A stretch of DNA of 64,000 nt from Pontibacter cellulosilyticus (GCF_014306105.1 NZ_JACRVF010000001.1:1380413-1444412); one strand, 5' to 3'; positions 17,268 to 26,466 are shown, counted from the stretch's first letter. Made by a program: numbers and translations. Notes: a model not told the origin generated them from the letters alone.

Positions 17268-19664
17268 TTATTTTAGCACAGCTAAGGTAGCACCATTACC
17301 ACCGCGTTCTTCGGCTTCGTTGGCTACGCTTACCACCTCCGGGATAGAGTATAAATAATCGCGTACTACCTGCCGTAGTACGCCGTTTCCCCGGCCATGT
17401 ACGATCTTGATCTCCGGTATGCCCAGCATAATGGCTTCATCCGTAAAGTTCATTACTTTGTTCAGGGCATCTTCAGCATATTCTCCCCTAATGTCTAACG
17501 TAGAGCCAAAGTCTGCCATGCGCTGCGTCATGTTCATGCCACGGGTATAGCCTTCTTCAGCTTTGGAAGCCGCCTTTTTCTGCTTGGCTACCTGCCCTTC
17601 CAGCTTCTCCAGGTTATCTACCTTTACAATCGTTTTAAGGCCACCGAATAGTACCTCTGCAGTTTTGCCTTTTATACTTACCACCTGGCCCACAGACTCC
17701 TGCCCTACCAGCGCCACGTTGTCACCTTCTTTTATACTTGCGTTGGCAAAGCGTTTGTGCGCAGGGCGCGGTTCTTCTTTGCGTACTTGTTCATTAGCAA
17801 AAGTTTCCAGTTCACGACGTGCTTCTTTGGTCTGCTCTTTCTCGGCCTGGCTCTGCTTTATCTGCTGTATGGTAGCCTCTATCTTCTGGTTAGCATCCTT
17901 TAACAGCAGCTTAGCCTTGCCTTTGGCCTCGCGCATAATGTCCTGCTTGCTCTCCTCAAGATAATTTTTCAGATCGCTATACTCTTTCACGTTGCGCTTC
18001 AGCTTCTGCTCCAGTTTGGTGGCTTCCATCACCTTCTTTTCCAGTTCCTGCTTTTCGGTTTCGAGTTCTTCCAATAACCTGTCGTAACGTATCTTGTCTT
18101 TACCTACCAGGCTGCTGGCTTTGTCTACGATGGCTTTAGGCAAACCAATTTTGCGTGCAATCTCGATGGCAAACGACGAACCCGGCTTACCGATCTCCAG
18201 TTGGTAGAGCGGCTGCAGGTTTTTGTGGTCGTAGCGCATGGCACCGTTTATAATGCCCGGTGTTTTCTCGGCAAAGTTCTTCAGGTTGGTGTAGTGCGTG
18301 GTGATCACACCGTATACTTTGCTGTTGTTTAGCGTCTGCAGCACCGCCTCGGCAATGGCACCACCCAGCACAGGCTCTGTACCCGTACCAAACTCATCTA
18401 TCAGCACCAGGCTTTTATGGTCGGCCACCGTCACAAACTTTTTCATGTTGGTGAGGTGCGAACTATAGGTACTCAGGTCGTTTTCGATAGACTGCTCATC
18501 CCCAATATCGATAAAAATATCGTGGAAAACACCAGCCTCCGAGCCGTCCTCTACCGGAATCAGCATACCGCACTGCACCATGTACTGCAGCAGGCCTACT
18601 GTTTTTAAGCTTACCGATTTACCACCGGCATTTGGCCCTGAGATTAGCAGAATACGTTGGTCGCGGTTCAGCTCCAGGTCCATGGGCACGGTTGGCTTGC
18701 CCACTTGCCTGTGTGCCAGGTACAGCAGCGGGTGCATGGCTTTACGCCAGTTAATGTGCGGATACTTTTGCAACGTTGGTCTGGTCGCCTCTACCCTGCG
18801 GGCAAATGCCGCCTTTGCCCTAATAAAGTCCAGCAAGCCGAGGTATTGGTAAGCTTTGCGCAGTTCCGGAATATGGTGGCGAAGCGTGTTGGTTAAGCCT
18901 ATAAGTATGCGGATCAGCTCACGGTGGTAAGCGTTCTCCAGGTCTTTAATATCGTTGTTGAGTTCGAAAATAGACTCCGGCTCAATGTATACCGTTTGTC
19001 CGGTAGCTGACTCGTCATGAATCAGACCTTTGATGCGGCGCTTGTGCTCGGCAATTACAGGAATTACCAAACGGCCACCACGAATGGTTGGCTCCACGTC
19101 GGATGGTGTCCAGCCTTCGTTTTTTGCGTGCTTGATGATGGACTGTATCTGCTTGCGAAGTATAGCCTGCTGTGAGATAAGGTCGCGCTTCAGGCGTTGC
19201 AGTTCCGGGGTGGCATCATCGCGTACGGCACCGGCATCGTCTACTACTTTATCCAAAGCCGCAATCAGAGAACGCTCTACAGTTACGTTGGCACCTAAGG
19301 CTTTCAAAGCTTCATACTTTCCTTCTTCGGAGTTAGATATAAAGCGCAGCGAGTCACGAATCGTACGCAGCGACATCTTTATCTCGAAGAAATGTACCAC
19401 GTCCAGGTAAGCACCTTCCAGGGTTGCCCTGTCGAGGTAAGCGTTTACATCGAAGTAGTGCTGCAAAGGTATTTCCGCGTCGGACTCCAGCAGTTGCTTG
19501 AACTCGTCGGTTTGCTGCAGGAGGCGGTCCACCAGGTCGTGGCGGTTGAGGAATTGCATGCGGTTTACGAACTGGCGCCCCAGCGGGCTAAGGCACAACT
19601 CGGACAACATCTCACGCACCTGCGCAAACCCAATTTTTATTTCGAAATTATCTGGATAGATCAA
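17268..19664 (-). CDS. mutS2: MutS2 family endonuclease/ATPase
   Basis: 798 residues: MutS-like core with clamp and helical lever, ABC ATPase (Walker A GPNAGGKS near 340, signature STYSSHLTNM, Walker B LVLIDEFGTGTEP), a long charged coiled coil (about 515-630), a KOW-like barrel and a C-terminal Smr domain with LDIRGEYAEDAL and HGRGNGVLR. MutS2 proteins are linked to suppression of homologous recombination and, in other bacteria, ribosome rescue. The start is a TTG at 19,664: an in-frame stop lies a few codons upstream with no ATG between, and the sequence MIYPDNFEIKIGF matches the family N-terminus. A -7-like TAAATTTG lies at 19,693-19,686. Confidence 0.93.
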   Translation of the reverse strand: MIYPDNFEIKIGFAQVREMLSELCLSPLGRQFVNRMQFLNRHDLVDRLLQQTDEFKQLLESDAEIPLQHYFDVNAYLDRATLEGAYLDVVHFFEIKMSLRTIRDSLRFISNSEEGKYEALKALGANVTVERSLIAALDKVVDDAGAVRDDATPELQRLKRDLISQQAILRKQIQSIIKHAKNEGWTPSDVEPTIRGGRLVIPVIAEHKRRIKGLIHDESATGQTVYIEPESIFELNNDIKDLENAYHRELIRILIGLTNTLRHHIPELRKAYQYLGLLDFIRAKAAFARRVEATRPTLQKYPHINWRKAMHPLLYLAHRQVGKPTVPMDLELNRDQRILLISGPNAGGKSVSLKTVGLLQYMVQCGMLIPVEDGSEAGVFHDIFIDIGDEQSIENDLSTYSSHLTNMKKFVTVADHKSLVLIDEFGTGTEPVLGGAIAEAVLQTLNNSKVYGVITTHYTNLKNFAEKTPGIINGAMRYDHKNLQPLYQLEIGKPGSSFAIEIARKIGLPKAIVDKASSLVGKDKIRYDRLLEELETEKQELEKKVMEATKLEQKLKRNVKEYSDLKNYLEESKQDIMREAKGKAKLLLKDANQKIEATIQQIKQSQAEKEQTKEARRELETFANEQVRKEEPRPAHKRFANASIKEGDNVALVGQESVGQVVSIKGKTAEVLFGGLKTIVKVDNLEKLEGQVAKQKKAASKAEEGYTRGMNMTQRMADFGSTLDIRGEYAEDALNKVMNFTDEAIMLGIPEIKIVHGRGNGVLRQVVRDYLYSIPEVVSVANEAEERGGNGATLAVLK

Positions 19665-19796
19665 TGTTAATCTTTTAATTTAAGGCAAATTTAGCATTTA
19701 ATAACAAGTATAAGCAGGTGTTTTGTTCGTTTTGGCAACCTTGTTTTTGACAAAAGAAAATGTGACAAATGACAAAAGAACTCTTCATCACTTTTA

Positions 19797-19834
19797 ACTC
19801 TCTAACTTTCTAACTTTTTAACTCTCTAACTCAA
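19797..19834 (+). repeat. Short TAACT(T/C)T(C/T) octamer tandem before yhcH-like gene
   Basis: Five imperfect octamers of the form TAACTCTC / TAACTTTC / TAACTTTT run directly into the start codon. The same words occur in the murB spacer at 15,065-15,120. Confidence 0.6.
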
Positions 19835-20293
19835 ATGGTTCTTGATAAACTCGCTAACGCACAGCGTTACTACACGTTGCACCCACGATTCGAAAAAGCG
19901 TTTGCTTACCTCCGCGATACAAATTTGGCAACGGAGCCAACCGGTTTGCACGAAATAGAGGGCAAAAAGCTATTCGCCATCGTATCGGAGGGTAAAGGAG
20001 TAACCGAGCAGGAGTATAAGCTGGAAGTACACCGCAAGTATATTGATATACAATTCATAATTTCAGGCACCGACCGTATGGGCTGGAAAGACCTGGCACA
20101 ATGCGATGCTCCCAATGATTCCTACAACGAAGAACGCGACGCAGCTTTCTTCCCTGACAAGACCAACAGCTGGTTCGATGTACCCGCCGGCTCTTTCACT
20201 ATCTTTTACCCTGATGATACCCACGCCGCCATGGTTACCGGTGAGAGTGTAGTAAGAAAGGTAGTGCTGAAGATTGCGGTAGAGTGTAAATAG
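19835..20293 (+). CDS. YhcH/YjgK/YiaL family protein (DUF386)
   Basis: 152-residue single-domain protein of the YhcH/YjgK/YiaL family, a cupin-like jelly roll often linked to sialic acid or other sugar catabolism in gamma-proteobacteria. Family marks are LHEIEGKKLFAIVSEG, HRKYIDIQFIISGTDRMGW, the metal-binding stretch FFPDKTNSWFDVPAGSFTIFYPDDTHAAM, and VVRKVVLKI at the end. No sugar genes are adjacent, so the substrate is open. The leader contains tandem TAACTCTC/TAACTTTC octamers (19,797-19,834) running up to the ATG. Confidence 0.88.
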   Translation: MVLDKLANAQRYYTLHPRFEKAFAYLRDTNLATEPTGLHEIEGKKLFAIVSEGKGVTEQEYKLEVHRKYIDIQFIISGTDRMGWKDLAQCDAPNDSYNEERDAAFFPDKTNSWFDVPAGSFTIFYPDDTHAAMVTGESVVRKVVLKIAVECK

Positions 20294-20395
20294 TAGATTT
20301 GTTCTGCCGATTACGCTTATCCGTTGAAATCAACAAAAAAGCGTACGTTTATTATGTTTAGCCGGTAGTTAGCATTAATAATAAAAATAGATTGA

Positions 20396-20821
20396 ATGTC
20401 TTTCAACCCAAGAAACATAGCTTTTTTAATCATTAGTACTTCCTTGGGTTGTGCTCAGGAAAAGACACCCGCAAAATTCTATTATTATGACGCTTATAAA
20501 GAAGCTAAGAATATAGAAATCGATAATACTCAAAAAGTTTATCAGCTTAACGTAAGTAAATTTGACCCTGATTCAGTAGAAATATCATTTATCAAATTCC
20601 ATTCTATATCCTGCCCACTAGATGGTATTGTTACCCAAGTATCGGATACGATTTACTTGGACTTCGGACAAAAGTGCGATCCAAATGAAACTGCATTTAT
20701 CACAGAGGCTGCAAAAATTAAGTTTATTTGGAAATTAAAGCTTAAGAACCCTGATAACTACAAGTATATCCCAAGAGGAATTGATTTCGAGTCTGGAGAA
20801 ACTTGGCTTTTTGAAAAGTAA
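20396..20821 (+). CDS. Small hypothetical lipoprotein
   Basis: 141 residues. The signal ends in TSLGC (about residue 20), suggesting a lipoprotein. The rest is beta-rich with several Lys/Asp/Asn-rich strands and no motif I recognise. Base composition is clearly more AT-rich than the flanking genes. It is flanked by GTTAGC (about 20,367) and GCTAAC (about 20,830), an inverted pair that recalls cassette boundaries, and stands first in a run of small unrelated genes. Confidence 0.6.
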   Translation: MSFNPRNIAFLIISTSLGCAQEKTPAKFYYYDAYKEAKNIEIDNTQKVYQLNVSKFDPDSVEISFIKFHSISCPLDGIVTQVSDTIYLDFGQKCDPNETAFITEAAKIKFIWKLKLKNPDNYKYIPRGIDFESGETWLFEK

Positions 20822-20900
20822 AAATATAAAGCTAACCACGCCTATACGGCAGCTTTGCCGCCACATAGCCAAGACCGTTTTAAGTAAACTTAATTAGTCA

Positions 20901-21362
20901 ATGACACCGAAGGAAAATTTAGAGAGATTCAATTATAAGCTACCTAAAGTCTCGACACCAGGTGGAAATTATGCATCTGTAAACATTCGTGGGAACATAG
21001 CATACATAGCAATCCAATTTCCGATATTTAACGAACAATATCTTTATCAGGGAAGGCTAGGAAATGAAATCTCAACTGAAGAAGGCTACAAAGCGATGGA
21101 GCTATGTGCTCTAAATGTGTTAGCATAAGTTGATCAAAAGGTTGGATTTGAACGAATAATAGGACTAAATCATATTGATGCTTATTTTCAATCAGGAGAA
21201 GATTGGGATGACTCTCCCAAAGTAGTCAATGGTGCTTCCGATTTGTTTATGAAGATTTTGGAGAATAAAGGCGAGCATTCAAGAGCAATATTTGGAGTTC
21301 ATAAACTGCCGAGAAACTTTAGTGTCGGATTAACAGCAACATTCACGGTAAAAGAAGAATAA
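20901..21362 (+). pseudogene. RidA-family gene interrupted by an in-frame TAA
   Basis: The frame encodes a RidA/YjgF-like protein of about 153 residues: MTPKENLERFNYKLP, then GNYASVNIRGNIAYIA, GRLGNEISTEEGYKAMELCALNVLA, a TAA at 21,126-21,128, and in the same frame VDQKVGFERIIGLNHIDAYF, SPKVVNGASDLFMKI and GVHKLPRNFSVGLTATFTV to a normal stop. The part after the TAA aligns with the expected second half of the family (conserved VNGASDL). One C-to-T change of CAA would create this stop, so recent inactivation or a sequencing error is likely. RidA proteins hydrolyse reactive enamines/imines in the cytoplasm. It sits in the AT-rich cassette-like patch. Confidence 0.8.
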
Positions 21363-21481
21363 AACTTCTCATAACCAAGTCATAAGTCAAACTTCGGCTA
21401 CGCCTCCTTCACACGACGTCTCAGCACGTTGTTTAAACGGGACAGTTGTTTGGAATTAATTACAAAATAAATCAAACATAG

Positions 21482-21928
21482 ATGGTTGATGAGCTAATTA
21501 AGATTTATGATCGAGATATCGATCGGCTTCAATATGAGATTGAAACATTTGATCAAGAAGACAATCTTTGGAAAACTATGGATGGCATTTCAAACTCTGC
21601 CGGAAACCTGTGTTTACATTTGATAGGCAACCTGAGGACTTATATTGGTAAAAATATGGGTAACTTCAGTTACACACGAAATCGGGATGCTGAATTCAAT
21701 TCAAAAGATATTCCTAAGCAAAAGTTGATCGAGCAAATTGATGAAACTAAGCATATTGTTTTAGGAACCTTAAGGAACTTGGAAGCGAAGAAACTAGAGG
21801 AAAATCATTTAGAAGATGTTTTAGGTTTCAAAATGACCAACCGCTTTTTCCTGATCCATTTGGCTGCTCATCTATCTTACCATTTGGGACAAATAAACTA
21901 CTTAAGGAGAATATTAGAGAAGAATTAA
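21482..21928 (+). CDS. DinB-like protein (DUF1572 type)
   Basis: 148-residue four-helix-bundle protein of the DinB/YfiT superfamily. The three metal-binding histidines are visible by position: one in LCLHLIGNLRTYIG and two in LIHLAAHLSYHLGQINYLRR. These cytoplasmic proteins bind Zn or Ni; several are thiol transferases, but this one cannot be assigned a substrate. The gene is AT-rich, has no partner in an operon, and follows a spacer with inverted elements (CATAACC at about 21,370, CACGTTGTTT at about 21,426) like other members of this patch. Confidence 0.8.
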   Translation: MVDELIKIYDRDIDRLQYEIETFDQEDNLWKTMDGISNSAGNLCLHLIGNLRTYIGKNMGNFSYTRNRDAEFNSKDIPKQKLIEQIDETKHIVLGTLRNLEAKKLEENHLEDVLGFKMTNRFFLIHLAAHLSYHLGQINYLRRILEKN

Positions 21929-22022
21929 GCAGAAACCAGTAAGCTAAAAGCAAAGCTAGGGCTGTTGCTTTACTAATACTAAGTTCTCATTAAAAAGTAA
22001 TTTACCTTAATCCTTCGAAATA

Positions 22023-22514
22023 ATGAAATCAGCAGCCAAAAATATGATTGATGTTACTCACTCTATAGTTGTTCATCAAAATATAGAACAAGTTTTTGAC
22101 TACCTCTCCGACTTAAGACACGATAAAGAATGGAGAGAAGAGATAAATACTACAACAGTTGCAGATACAATTCCAGGGTTGAACACGATCGCAGTCGAAG
22201 ACTCATTTTTATCTAAACGTGTTCCGAATTACATCAAAAAGCTACAGTGTACAGAGTATGTAAAAAATGCCAGCGTAGTTTATCAGACATTCCCCGATAA
22301 TGATTTCTTTCTGAGAAGTAGCCGTAAAGTTGAATTACTATCGGCGAACGAGACCCGAATTATATATCAACTTGAATTTCATAAAGCCATTGTAAAATTT
22401 GGCCTTGGTTTCAATCTACCAGCTTTTATTGTTGCATTGGTGACAAGAACAGCCATGAAAAAGTACATGAATAAATTAAAGAACATATTGGAAAACGAGG
22501 TAGTCTATAATTGA
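22023..22514 (+). CDS. SRPBCC (START-like) family protein
   Basis: 163 residues with the layout of a polyketide cyclase/dehydrase-like SRPBCC fold: an N-terminal strand VTHSIVVHQNIEQVFDYLSDLRHDKEWRE, central beta strands and a long C-terminal helix carrying a short hydrophobic segment (FNLPAFIVALVTRTAMKKYM). This fold binds hydrophobic ligands; the ligand is unknown. It is the last gene of the AT-rich patch of unrelated small genes. Confidence 0.75.
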   Translation: MKSAAKNMIDVTHSIVVHQNIEQVFDYLSDLRHDKEWREEINTTTVADTIPGLNTIAVEDSFLSKRVPNYIKKLQCTEYVKNASVVYQTFPDNDFFLRSSRKVELLSANETRIIYQLEFHKAIVKFGLGFNLPAFIVALVTRTAMKKYMNKLKNILENEVVYN

Positions 22515-22625
22515 AAACGCTCGGTTTTTAATTATAAGTAGAATTATTTCTTCAGCTGTCAGATTTGATTGGAAAACGCTCTTCTTCCCGTCTCGCAAAA
22601 TTTTATCTGTCTCCTTACTCATACT

Positions 22626-23117
22626 ATGCAACAACCTCAAATCGTCTCCACCCAACCAAGGCACCTGATCGGCAAACGTATCACTACCTCCTTGGCAACT
22701 AACGACGCTGTAGCCTTGTGGAGCAGCTTTATGCCACTGCTAAAAGAGATCCGCAAACGTGTTGGCCAACAGCTTTACTCTGTGCAGGTGTATCCCGAAA
22801 GTATAAGGATGGATAAGTTTACCCCTGAAACGCCATTTGAGAAGTGGGCAGCAGTGGAGGTAACAGAAACTGGTATACTTCCTGAAGGTATGGAAGAGCT
22901 ACAGTTGCCAGGCGGCCTGTATGCCGTATTCGTGCACAAAGGACCAGCAAGCGAGTTTCATAAAACAGCACAGTATATTTTTGGTACCTGGCTACCTCAA
23001 TCAGAATATCAACTGGACAATCGTCCGCAATTTGAAGTGATGGGTGAAAAATATCTGGGCCATACCCATCCAGATTCAGAGGAAGAAGTATGGGTTCCGG
23101 TAAAGCATAAAGTATAA
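22626..23117 (+). CDS. GyrI-like small-molecule-binding protein
   Basis: 163 residues; the ATG at 22,626 is favoured over an upstream TTG because the family fold starts at PQIVSTQPRHLIGKR. It matches stand-alone GyrI-like/AraC effector-binding domains: MPLLKEIRKRVG, YSVQVYPES, a WAAVEVTETG strand, LPGGLYAVFVHKGPASEF and a C-terminal EEEVWVPVKHKV. Such proteins bind or hydrolyse hydrophobic compounds or protect gyrase. AAGTATA words are again present, suggesting a return to resident DNA. Confidence 0.78.
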   Translation: MQQPQIVSTQPRHLIGKRITTSLATNDAVALWSSFMPLLKEIRKRVGQQLYSVQVYPESIRMDKFTPETPFEKWAAVEVTETGILPEGMEELQLPGGLYAVFVHKGPASEFHKTAQYIFGTWLPQSEYQLDNRPQFEVMGEKYLGHTHPDSEEEVWVPVKHKV

Positions 23118-23181
23118 AATTTATTTATACATTCACGCACCATTATCACCTATAACATAACCATTTAGTCCAGGCCTAACC

Positions 23182-24102
23182 ATGAAACTGAAGCATCTCT
23201 TCTTAGCTTTTTTTGCATTACTGCTTATTACCTTGGTAGCGCTACCTTATGTTCGCTCTGCTGAGAAATTTGAGCTGAACGATGAAACGCGTAAAAGTAT
23301 AAAGGGAAGCTTTGTGCGATTACCTTCAGGTGTTACACACTATGAGCTCGCTGGCCCAGAAGGAGCACCGGTTGTGGTTTTAGTACATGGCTTTTCGGTG
23401 CCTGCCTATATCTGGGACAGCAACTTTAACGAACTGGCAAAAGCCGGCTTTCGGGTGTTGCGTTATGACCAGTTTGGCCGCGGTTTCTCCGACAGACCAG
23501 CAGTTGATTATAATGCAGCATTTTACCACAACCAGCTAAACGAACTATTGGCAGCGCTAAAAGTTGAGGAGCCAGTAAACCTGGTTGGTGTTTCGATGGG
23601 TGGCGCTATTGTGGCAGGTTATACAGCTGCTTTTCCGGATCGTGTAAATAAAGTTGCGCTGCTTGCCCCTTATAATCAGGCTACAGACATCAGTATACTT
23701 AAAACACCTTATGTAGGAGATTACCTGAACCAGGTGTACCTGGTGCCTACTTTACTCGAAGGCCAAGCCTCTGATTTCTTTAACGCCTCCGTACTGCCTG
23801 CCAACTATAAGTCAAACTTTGCTGCGCAGATGGAATACAAAGGCTTCGATAAGGCGATACTTTCCACCCTCAGAAACTTCATATCCAAAGATCCGCAACC
23901 ATACTTTAAAGGTTTGGCCGAAACCCAAAAGCCGATATTACTTATCTGGGGCAAAAACGATCCAACTGTGCCCTATAATAAAGAGCTGACTCAGATGCTT
24001 AACCCAAAGCTGATCTTATTAGATAGTTGCGGCCATATTCCTCAAATTGAGTACCCTGAAGAAGTAAATCGGGAGCTTGTTTCATTCCTGGGCAGCAGAT
24101 AA
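23182..24102 (+). CDS. Alpha/beta hydrolase with N-terminal membrane anchor or signal
   Basis: 306 residues. A hydrophobic N-terminus (about 5-24) is a signal or anchor, so the enzyme probably acts in the periplasm. The hydrolase core is complete: oxyanion loop LVHGFSVPAYIW, strand YDQFGRGFSDRP, nucleophile elbow GVSMGG (Ser near 139), acid in LLIWGKNDPTVP and histidine in SCGHIPQIEYPEEV. It resembles epoxide hydrolase/haloperoxidase-type lipases; the substrate is not predictable. Convergent with the serine hydrolase gene, without a clear terminator between. Confidence 0.83.
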   Translation: MKLKHLFLAFFALLLITLVALPYVRSAEKFELNDETRKSIKGSFVRLPSGVTHYELAGPEGAPVVVLVHGFSVPAYIWDSNFNELAKAGFRVLRYDQFGRGFSDRPAVDYNAAFYHNQLNELLAALKVEEPVNLVGVSMGGAIVAGYTAAFPDRVNKVALLAPYNQATDISILKTPYVGDYLNQVYLVPTLLEGQASDFFNASVLPANYKSNFAAQMEYKGFDKAILSTLRNFISKDPQPYFKGLAETQKPILLIWGKNDPTVPYNKELTQMLNPKLILLDSCGHIPQIEYPEEVNRELVSFLGSR

Positions 24103-24128
24103 AAGAAAGTATAAAAGCACTACTGTAG

Positions 24129-25181
24129 TTACCTCGTTAAATGTAAAAGCCTGCAAATTAGATCAGATTCTAACCGCGTTTTCGGGTGCTGCTGCAGTAC
24201 ATTAATAAAGTTGGTGAGCAGGTGCGGATTATCGGCTATGTTAGAGAAACAGGCTATGAGCAGTTGGCTCTCCGGCACACGAATTACCAGGTTGCTAAAG
24301 CCACAGGTATTGCCGGAGTGGTACATCTCTAAACTACCGTTGCTGCGTTTTGTAAAGAACCAGCCCATGCCGTAGTACAATGCAGGATTACCTTCAATGT
24401 TGGTGTTTATACTTTGCAGTGCTCCTTCTATATTGAAGCCTTGTTGCTGCAGTGCCTCATGCCACTTCAGGTAATCGCGCAGCGAAGTATAAATACAGCC
24501 ATCGCCTTTGGTGGCGCTGCACACACTTTGGTCAGATAAGATCATCTCTCCTGCTGCATTCACGGCATATCCTATGGCTCTGTTGGGAATAGGTTTGCCA
24601 GCCTCATAAAGCACCGTATTGCTCATACTCAAAGGTTTAAAGATATACTTGCTTAGAAACTCCGCATAGGCCATACCCGATACTTTCTCTACCACCAATG
24701 CCAGCAGCACATAGCCTGTGTTGCTGTAGCGGTACTGCGAGCCTGGCGCAAATAGCAGATGAGGTTGACTGGCTGTAATAGTTAGCACCTCCCGGTCATG
24801 CACCTGCTCCTGCCTTGTATCGGCTACAAAACCTTCGTAGTCAGGTAAGCCGGAAGTATGGTTTAACAGGTGCGCTATACTTATGTCGCTGCCTAAATGA
24901 GCCAGTTCCGGAAAGAAAGAGGACAACCTATTGGTATACTGTAGCAGCCCCTGCTGCTGTAAAAGCTGCACACATTTGGCAGTAAACTGTTTGGATACAG
25001 AAGCCAGGCGAAAATTGGTAGCCGGAGTTATCGGTTCTCTGGTATTCAGGTCCATAAGGCCAATACAACCTTCATACAGCACCTCTCCTACCCTGGTTAC
25101 AAGTATGGCTGCACCCGGTTGTTCTTCTGTGTAGCAGTTTTGCAGATGTGTATCAAGTGCCTGAGTTAATGCGGTTGCCAT
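24129..25181 (-). CDS. Serine hydrolase, class C beta-lactamase/AmpH-type family
   Basis: 350 residues of the beta-lactamase/transpeptidase superfamily (S12). Catalytic motifs: SxxK in ASVSKQFTA, YxN in YRYSNTGYV and the third motif HSGNTCGF in place of KTG. Members include D-aminopeptidases, esterases and peptidoglycan carboxypeptidases; antibiotic resistance should not be inferred. No clear signal peptide is seen at MATALTQALDTHL, which suggests a cytoplasmic esterase or a misplaced start. Several AAGTATA words lie in the upstream spacer. Confidence 0.82.
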   Translation of the reverse strand: MATALTQALDTHLQNCYTEEQPGAAILVTRVGEVLYEGCIGLMDLNTREPITPATNFRLASVSKQFTAKCVQLLQQQGLLQYTNRLSSFFPELAHLGSDISIAHLLNHTSGLPDYEGFVADTRQEQVHDREVLTITASQPHLLFAPGSQYRYSNTGYVLLALVVEKVSGMAYAEFLSKYIFKPLSMSNTVLYEAGKPIPNRAIGYAVNAAGEMILSDQSVCSATKGDGCIYTSLRDYLKWHEALQQQGFNIEGALQSINTNIEGNPALYYGMGWFFTKRSNGSLEMYHSGNTCGFSNLVIRVPESQLLIACFSNIADNPHLLTNFINVLQQHPKTRLESDLICRLLHLTR

Positions 25182-25384
25182 AGTTGATCTTATATTTTGC
25201 TAAAGTATAAAATAATCGAAAGCTAAGCTTTCCGGAGAGCCAAAAGTATAAAAGCCAACATTACTTAACATAATAAACACACTAAGAATAAAAAATTCTT
25301 GCTAGCTATACTTTAAGGTAGTCTGTTTGAAGAGGCGCAGAAATTCTATACCTTTAGCTTCACCTACTATATACTTCCTGAACT

Positions 25385-25693
25385 ATGAACAAATACGGTT
25401 TACACGGTAAGCTACAGGCAAAAGATGGCAACGGCGATGCGTTGGCCGCTATCCTGCTGCAAGCATCACAGCTGGTATCTACAGCAAAGGGTTGCCACCT
25501 GTACCTCGTAAGCAAGGATGCACAGAACCCTGACTCCATCTGGATAACCGAAGTCTGGAACAGCAAAGAAGACCACGACAACTCACTGCAGTTGGATGGC
25601 GTGGGTGCCTTGATTTCACAGGCGATTCCCCTGATGGCTGACAAACCAACAAAAGGACTGGAACTGGAGGTACTAGGAGGCTTACCAGCTTAA
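25385..25693 (+). CDS. Antibiotic biosynthesis monooxygenase (ABM) domain protein
   Basis: 102 residues, one ferredoxin-like ABM domain: GLHGKLQAKDGNGDALAAILLQ, GCHLYLVSKDAQNPDSIW and the conserved EVWNSKEDHDNSL. Cofactor-free quinol monooxygenases (YgiN-like) and haem-degrading relatives share this fold; the lack of other motifs prevents a choice. The last 4 bases overlap the 3' end of the convergent TIGR02757 gene. Confidence 0.8.
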   Translation: MNKYGLHGKLQAKDGNGDALAAILLQASQLVSTAKGCHLYLVSKDAQNPDSIWITEVWNSKEDHDNSLQLDGVGALISQAIPLMADKPTKGLELEVLGGLPA

Positions 25694-26466
25694 AAATTCT
25701 CCTCTACGCCCAGCCCGAATAGGGCGTAATCATACTTTACCGGATCTGTAGGGTCGAATGCCCGTAGGTGATCTGTTAATTCTTCGGCAGTGTGCCAGTC
25801 CATGCCTTTGCGCGTGATAAGGCCAAGCTTTCGGGCCACCCGCTCCACGTGCACATCGCAGGGACACACCAGGTCGGCAGGCTTCATCATCTCCCAGATA
25901 CCGAAGTCTACTCCTCTATCGTCTTTGCGCACCATCCAGCGCAGGTACATATTCATCCGTTTGCAGGCAGACTTACGCGCAGGTGTGGAGATGTGCTTTT
26001 TGGTGCGGTGCGGTGCATCTTCCAGGCTAAATACCAGGTCGTGGAAGTACTCCAGCCTATCTTTCTGATATCTTATCTCATTATGCACACCGGTAAAAGC
26101 AGTCTCTAAACTTTCGTGCTGGCTGTAGTACCACCTGAAAAAGTGCAGCAGGTACAGTAGATCGGTGTCATTAAAGGTGCGGTGTTTAAAGCCCAGGAAA
26201 CGCGTCAGGTCCTGCTCCTGGTGGTTAAGTATAAAATCGTGTGGGGCATTGTCCATTAAGTTCATCAGTTTTATACAGTTGTTGATGATGGTTTTGCGCT
26301 GTCCCCACGCAAGTATAGAAGCAAAAAAGCCACTGATCTCGATGTCCTGCTTTTTGGTGAAGCGGTGCGGTATAGAAACCGGGTCGTTGGGTATAAAACC
26401 AGGTTGGTTATACTTCTCCACCCTGTCGTCGAGTAAGGCTTTGATGGCAGCGTAATCTTGTTTCAT
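25690..26466 (-). CDS. TIGR02757 family protein
   Basis: 258-residue conserved protein of unknown function, largely confined to Bacteroidota, Chlorobi and some others. Marks: FFASILAWGQRKTIINNC near 45-65, FKHRTFNDTDLLYLLHFFRWYY, RKSACKRMNMYLRWMVRKDDRGVDFGIWE and LVCPCDVHVERVARKLGL. The pattern of helices and the acidic DVHVER end recall HhH-GPD-type DNA glycosylases, but that is inference. Convergent with the ABM gene. Confidence 0.85.
   Translation of the reverse strand: MKQDYAAIKALLDDRVEKYNQPGFIPNDPVSIPHRFTKKQDIEISGFFASILAWGQRKTIINNCIKLMNLMDNAPHDFILNHQEQDLTRFLGFKHRTFNDTDLLYLLHFFRWYYSQHESLETAFTGVHNEIRYQKDRLEYFHDLVFSLEDAPHRTKKHISTPARKSACKRMNMYLRWMVRKDDRGVDFGIWEMMKPADLVCPCDVHVERVARKLGLITRKGMDWHTAEELTDHLRAFDPTDPVKYDYALFGLGVEENF

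Noticed and set aside
17563..17964. Plus-strand ORF opposite mutS2
   Set aside because: It is a shadow frame of mutS2 with Ser/Leu/Cys-rich low-complexity translation.
24129..25181. Beta-lactamase conferring resistance
   Set aside because: Sequence only places it in the broad S12 serine hydrolase family; the third motif is HSG and there is no clear export signal.
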